From contig JAGRKR010000014.1 of NCBI GenBank assembly GCA_020442225.1, positions 3,497-10,885 on the forward strand: a stretch of 7,389 nt of DNA, in the 5' to 3' direction. A program made the translations under genes and the position numbers. How positions within the stretch are numbered: position 1 is the first letter of the stretch; every line of letters starts with the position of its first letter. Of the stretch, positions 6,119 through 7,389 are shown piece after piece. The notes below the pieces were generated by a model, which saw only the letters and a program-made list of their open reading frames with translations, was not told where the DNA came from and did not search any database. The stretch is from Hyphomicrobiaceae bacterium (lineage in GTDB: Bacteria; Pseudomonadota; Alphaproteobacteria; Rhizobiales; Hyphomicrobiaceae).

Positions 6119-6213
6119 GTTCGTCGCAACCCTGGCGTCGCGCTGGCACCGCAGGGGTGGTCATCGCGTTCCTGCACCTCTATATACAGCGCTTGAACGG
6201 ACTGGAGTAAACC
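6119..6213. promoter_or_regulatory. Divergent promoter region between mmcB and egtB
   Basis: These 95 bases must drive both genes. For egtB, TGGTCA (6158-6163), a 17-base spacer and TATATA (6181-6186) form a plausible sigma70-type promoter with four of six matches in each hexamer. TATATA is self-complementary and could also serve as a -10 for mmcB, although no good minus-strand -35 is seen at the right distance. GGAG at 6204-6207, six bases before the egtB ATG, is a good ribosome binding site. Confidence 0.45.
6184..6198 (-). promoter_or_regulatory. Candidate degenerate LexA-like box upstream of mmcB
   Basis: On the minus strand the sequence reads GTTC-AAGCGCT-GTAT. The alphaproteobacterial LexA box is GTTC-N7-GTTC, so spacing is right and six of eight bases match. 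It overlaps the TATATA element 66-80 bases before the mmcB start, a sensible place for a repressor site, and mmcB is SOS-controlled in Caulobacter. With two mismatches in one half-site a chance match is quite possible. Confidence 0.25.
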
Positions 6214-7389
6214 ATGCTCGCACGAGATTCCGGGAATGCCGGGTGCGAGGCGTGTGATCGCGTCTCAGTGCCTGTTCTGCGCCAACGGCTGTTCGCCACG
6301 CGGCGCCTGTCCAGCGAACTGGCAGCGCCGCTCTCGCCGGAGGACCAGACGGTTCAGGCGATGGACGACGCCAGCCCGACGAAGTGGCACCTCGCTCACA
6401 CGACTTGGTTCTTCGAGACCTTCGTGCTCAAGCCGCACTTGCCGGGCTATCGGCTGTTCGACGAACGGTTCCCCTATTGCTTCAACTCCTATTACGAGGC
6501 GGCCGGCCCGCGACATCCGCGCCCCTATCGCGGGTTGCTGACGCGGCCGTCGGCTGCCGAGGTCGCCGACTATCGCAGCCACGTCGACGAAGGGCTCGAC
6601 AGGCTGCTTTCCGGCCTCGGCGAGGAGATTGATCTCGCCGGCCTGATCGAGCTCGGCATCAATCACGAGCAGCAGCACCAGGAACTCCTGCTCACCGACA
6701 TTCTGAGCCTCTTCGCGGCGAACCCCCTGCGGCCGGCATATCGGGCAGCGAGCGGACCGGATTGCCAGCCGCGCCCGACGACCGCGACGACCGGCCGCGA
6801 CTGGCTGTCCTTCGCCGGCGGCATTCACAGCGTCGGCCACACGGGCGCGGGCTTCACCTATGACAACGAAGGCCCCAGTCACGAACAGCTCCTGCGTCCT
6901 TTCCGTCTGCAAAGCACGCTCGTCACCAACGCCGACTGGCTCGCCTTCATGACCGACCGCGGCTACGAGACGGTCGAGCACTGGCTCGCCGACGGCTGGG
7001 CGACCGTGCGCCGCGAAGGATGGCAAGCGCCGCTCTACTGGGAAAAGCGCGAGGGCGCGTGGCTGAGGATGACGCTCGACGGGCTGCTGCCGGTCGAGCC
7101 CGCAGCACCCGTCTCGCATATCAGCTACTACGAGGCCGATGCCTTCGCTCGCTGGGCCGGCAAGCGTCTGCCGACCGAGTTCGAATGGGAGGCGGCGGCC
7201 GCCGAGGCGACCGAGGAGAATACGCTCGCAACCGGCGCCCTGCGTCCGCGCGCGGCCCAACCGGGACCATCCCGGACGCCGCGGCAGATGCTGGGAGACG
7301 TGTGGGAGTGGACGCAGAGCGCCTATGCCCCTTATCCGGGCTTCCGGGCGTCGGCCGGCGCCATCGGCGAGTACAACGGCAAGTTCATG
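6214..7389 (+). CDS. egtB: Ergothioneine biosynthesis sulfoxide synthase EgtB (3' end cut by window edge)
   Basis: Non-haem iron enzyme that uses O2 to join hercynine (trimethylhistidine) to gamma-glutamylcysteine or cysteine, forming the sulfoxide intermediate of ergothioneine, a thiol antioxidant. 392 codons are open to the window end with no stop; family length of about 420 suggests only the last few dozen residues are missing. The N-terminal DinB-like domain has SPTKWHLAHTTWFFETF (His62 as likely iron ligand) and the HxxxHxE motif HEQQHQE (His151, His155), giving the three-histidine iron site. The C-terminal FGE-sulfatase/C-type lectin-like domain starts near 197 and shows WLSFAGGIHSVGH, FRLQSTLVTNADWLAFM, GKRLPTEFEWEAA and GDVWEWTQSAY. 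The ATG is supported by GGAG with a six-base spacer. An egtD methyltransferase gene often follows and may lie just outside. Confidence 0.94.
   Translation, partial: MLARDSGNAGCEACDRVSVPVLRQRLFATRRLSSELAAPLSPEDQTVQAMDDASPTKWHLAHTTWFFETFVLKPHLPGYRLFDERFPYCFNSYYEAAGPRHPRPYRGLLTRPSAAEVADYRSHVDEGLDRLLSGLGEEIDLAGLIELGINHEQQHQELLLTDILSLFAANPLRPAYRAASGPDCQPRPTTATTGRDWLSFAGGIHSVGHTGAGFTYDNEGPSHEQLLRPFRLQSTLVTNADWLAFMTDRGYETVEHWLADGWATVRREGWQAPLYWEKREGAWLRMTLDGLLPVEPAAPVSHISYYEADAFARWAGKRLPTEFEWEAAAAEATEENTLATGALRPRAAQPGPSRTPRQMLGDVWEWTQSAYAPYPGFRASAGAIGEYNGKFM

Noticed and set aside
6265..7260. 331-codon minus-strand open frame
   Set aside because: It is antisense to egtB, which has intact iron-binding and FGE-like motifs in the plus strand.
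1..7389. Mobile element, CRISPR array, tRNA or toxin-antitoxin module
   Set aside because: I saw no transposase or integrase motifs, no regularly spaced direct repeats, no tRNA-like cloverleaf and no small paired genes. The gaps are short and the genes are chromosomal housekeeping or regulatory types.

Overview
This GC-rich window (about two thirds G+C) looks like an alphaproteobacterial chromosome, most likely of the Hyphomicrobiales/Rhizobiales type. The evidence is the pairing of a RegB/ActS redox-sensing kinase with a RegA/ActR regulator, an MmcB-family DNA repair protein, an intracellular PhaZ-type polyhydroxyalkanoate depolymerase and an EgtB ergothioneine enzyme. Nothing points to a phage, transposon, CRISPR array, or tRNA or rRNA gene. 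Gene density is high and coding style is uniform, so this reads as core chromosome rather than an accessory island.

Layout. On the minus strand, read right to left from about 3260 to 1: an ABC transporter ATPase, its ABC-2 type permease (8-base gap), a SCO1/SenC/PrrC-type copper chaperone, then, after a 161-base gap, phaZ, which runs off the left edge. On the plus strand from 3423: regB (sensor histidine kinase) and regA (response regulator), separated by about 155 bases. A short convergent gap follows, then mmcB on the minus strand. Divergent from mmcB is egtB on the plus strand, which runs off the right edge with probably only a few dozen codons missing.

How the genes may work together. 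RegB senses membrane quinone and redox state, and RegA carries the signal to genes for respiration, carbon and nitrogen metabolism. In Rhodobacter the same pair sits beside senC/prrC, a Sco-type copper protein linked to cytochrome oxidase assembly. Here that linkage is kept, but a two-gene ABC-2 transporter lies between regB and senC and appears to share a transcript with senC. This suggests the transporter may serve the same redox or copper job. PHA breakdown (reductant supply), ergothioneine synthesis (thiol antioxidant) and MmcB (DNA damage repair) flank the core and fit a loose redox and stress neighbourhood, although adjacency alone does not prove shared control.

I did not find a clearly undescribed system. 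The points most worth a second look are the ABC transporter embedded in the regB/senC locus and its atypical Q-loop, a perfect 7-bp inverted repeat just upstream of regB, competing small inverted repeats in the regB-regA gap, a possible hairpin over the senC ribosome binding site, and a degenerate LexA-like element in the mmcB/egtB divergent promoter region.
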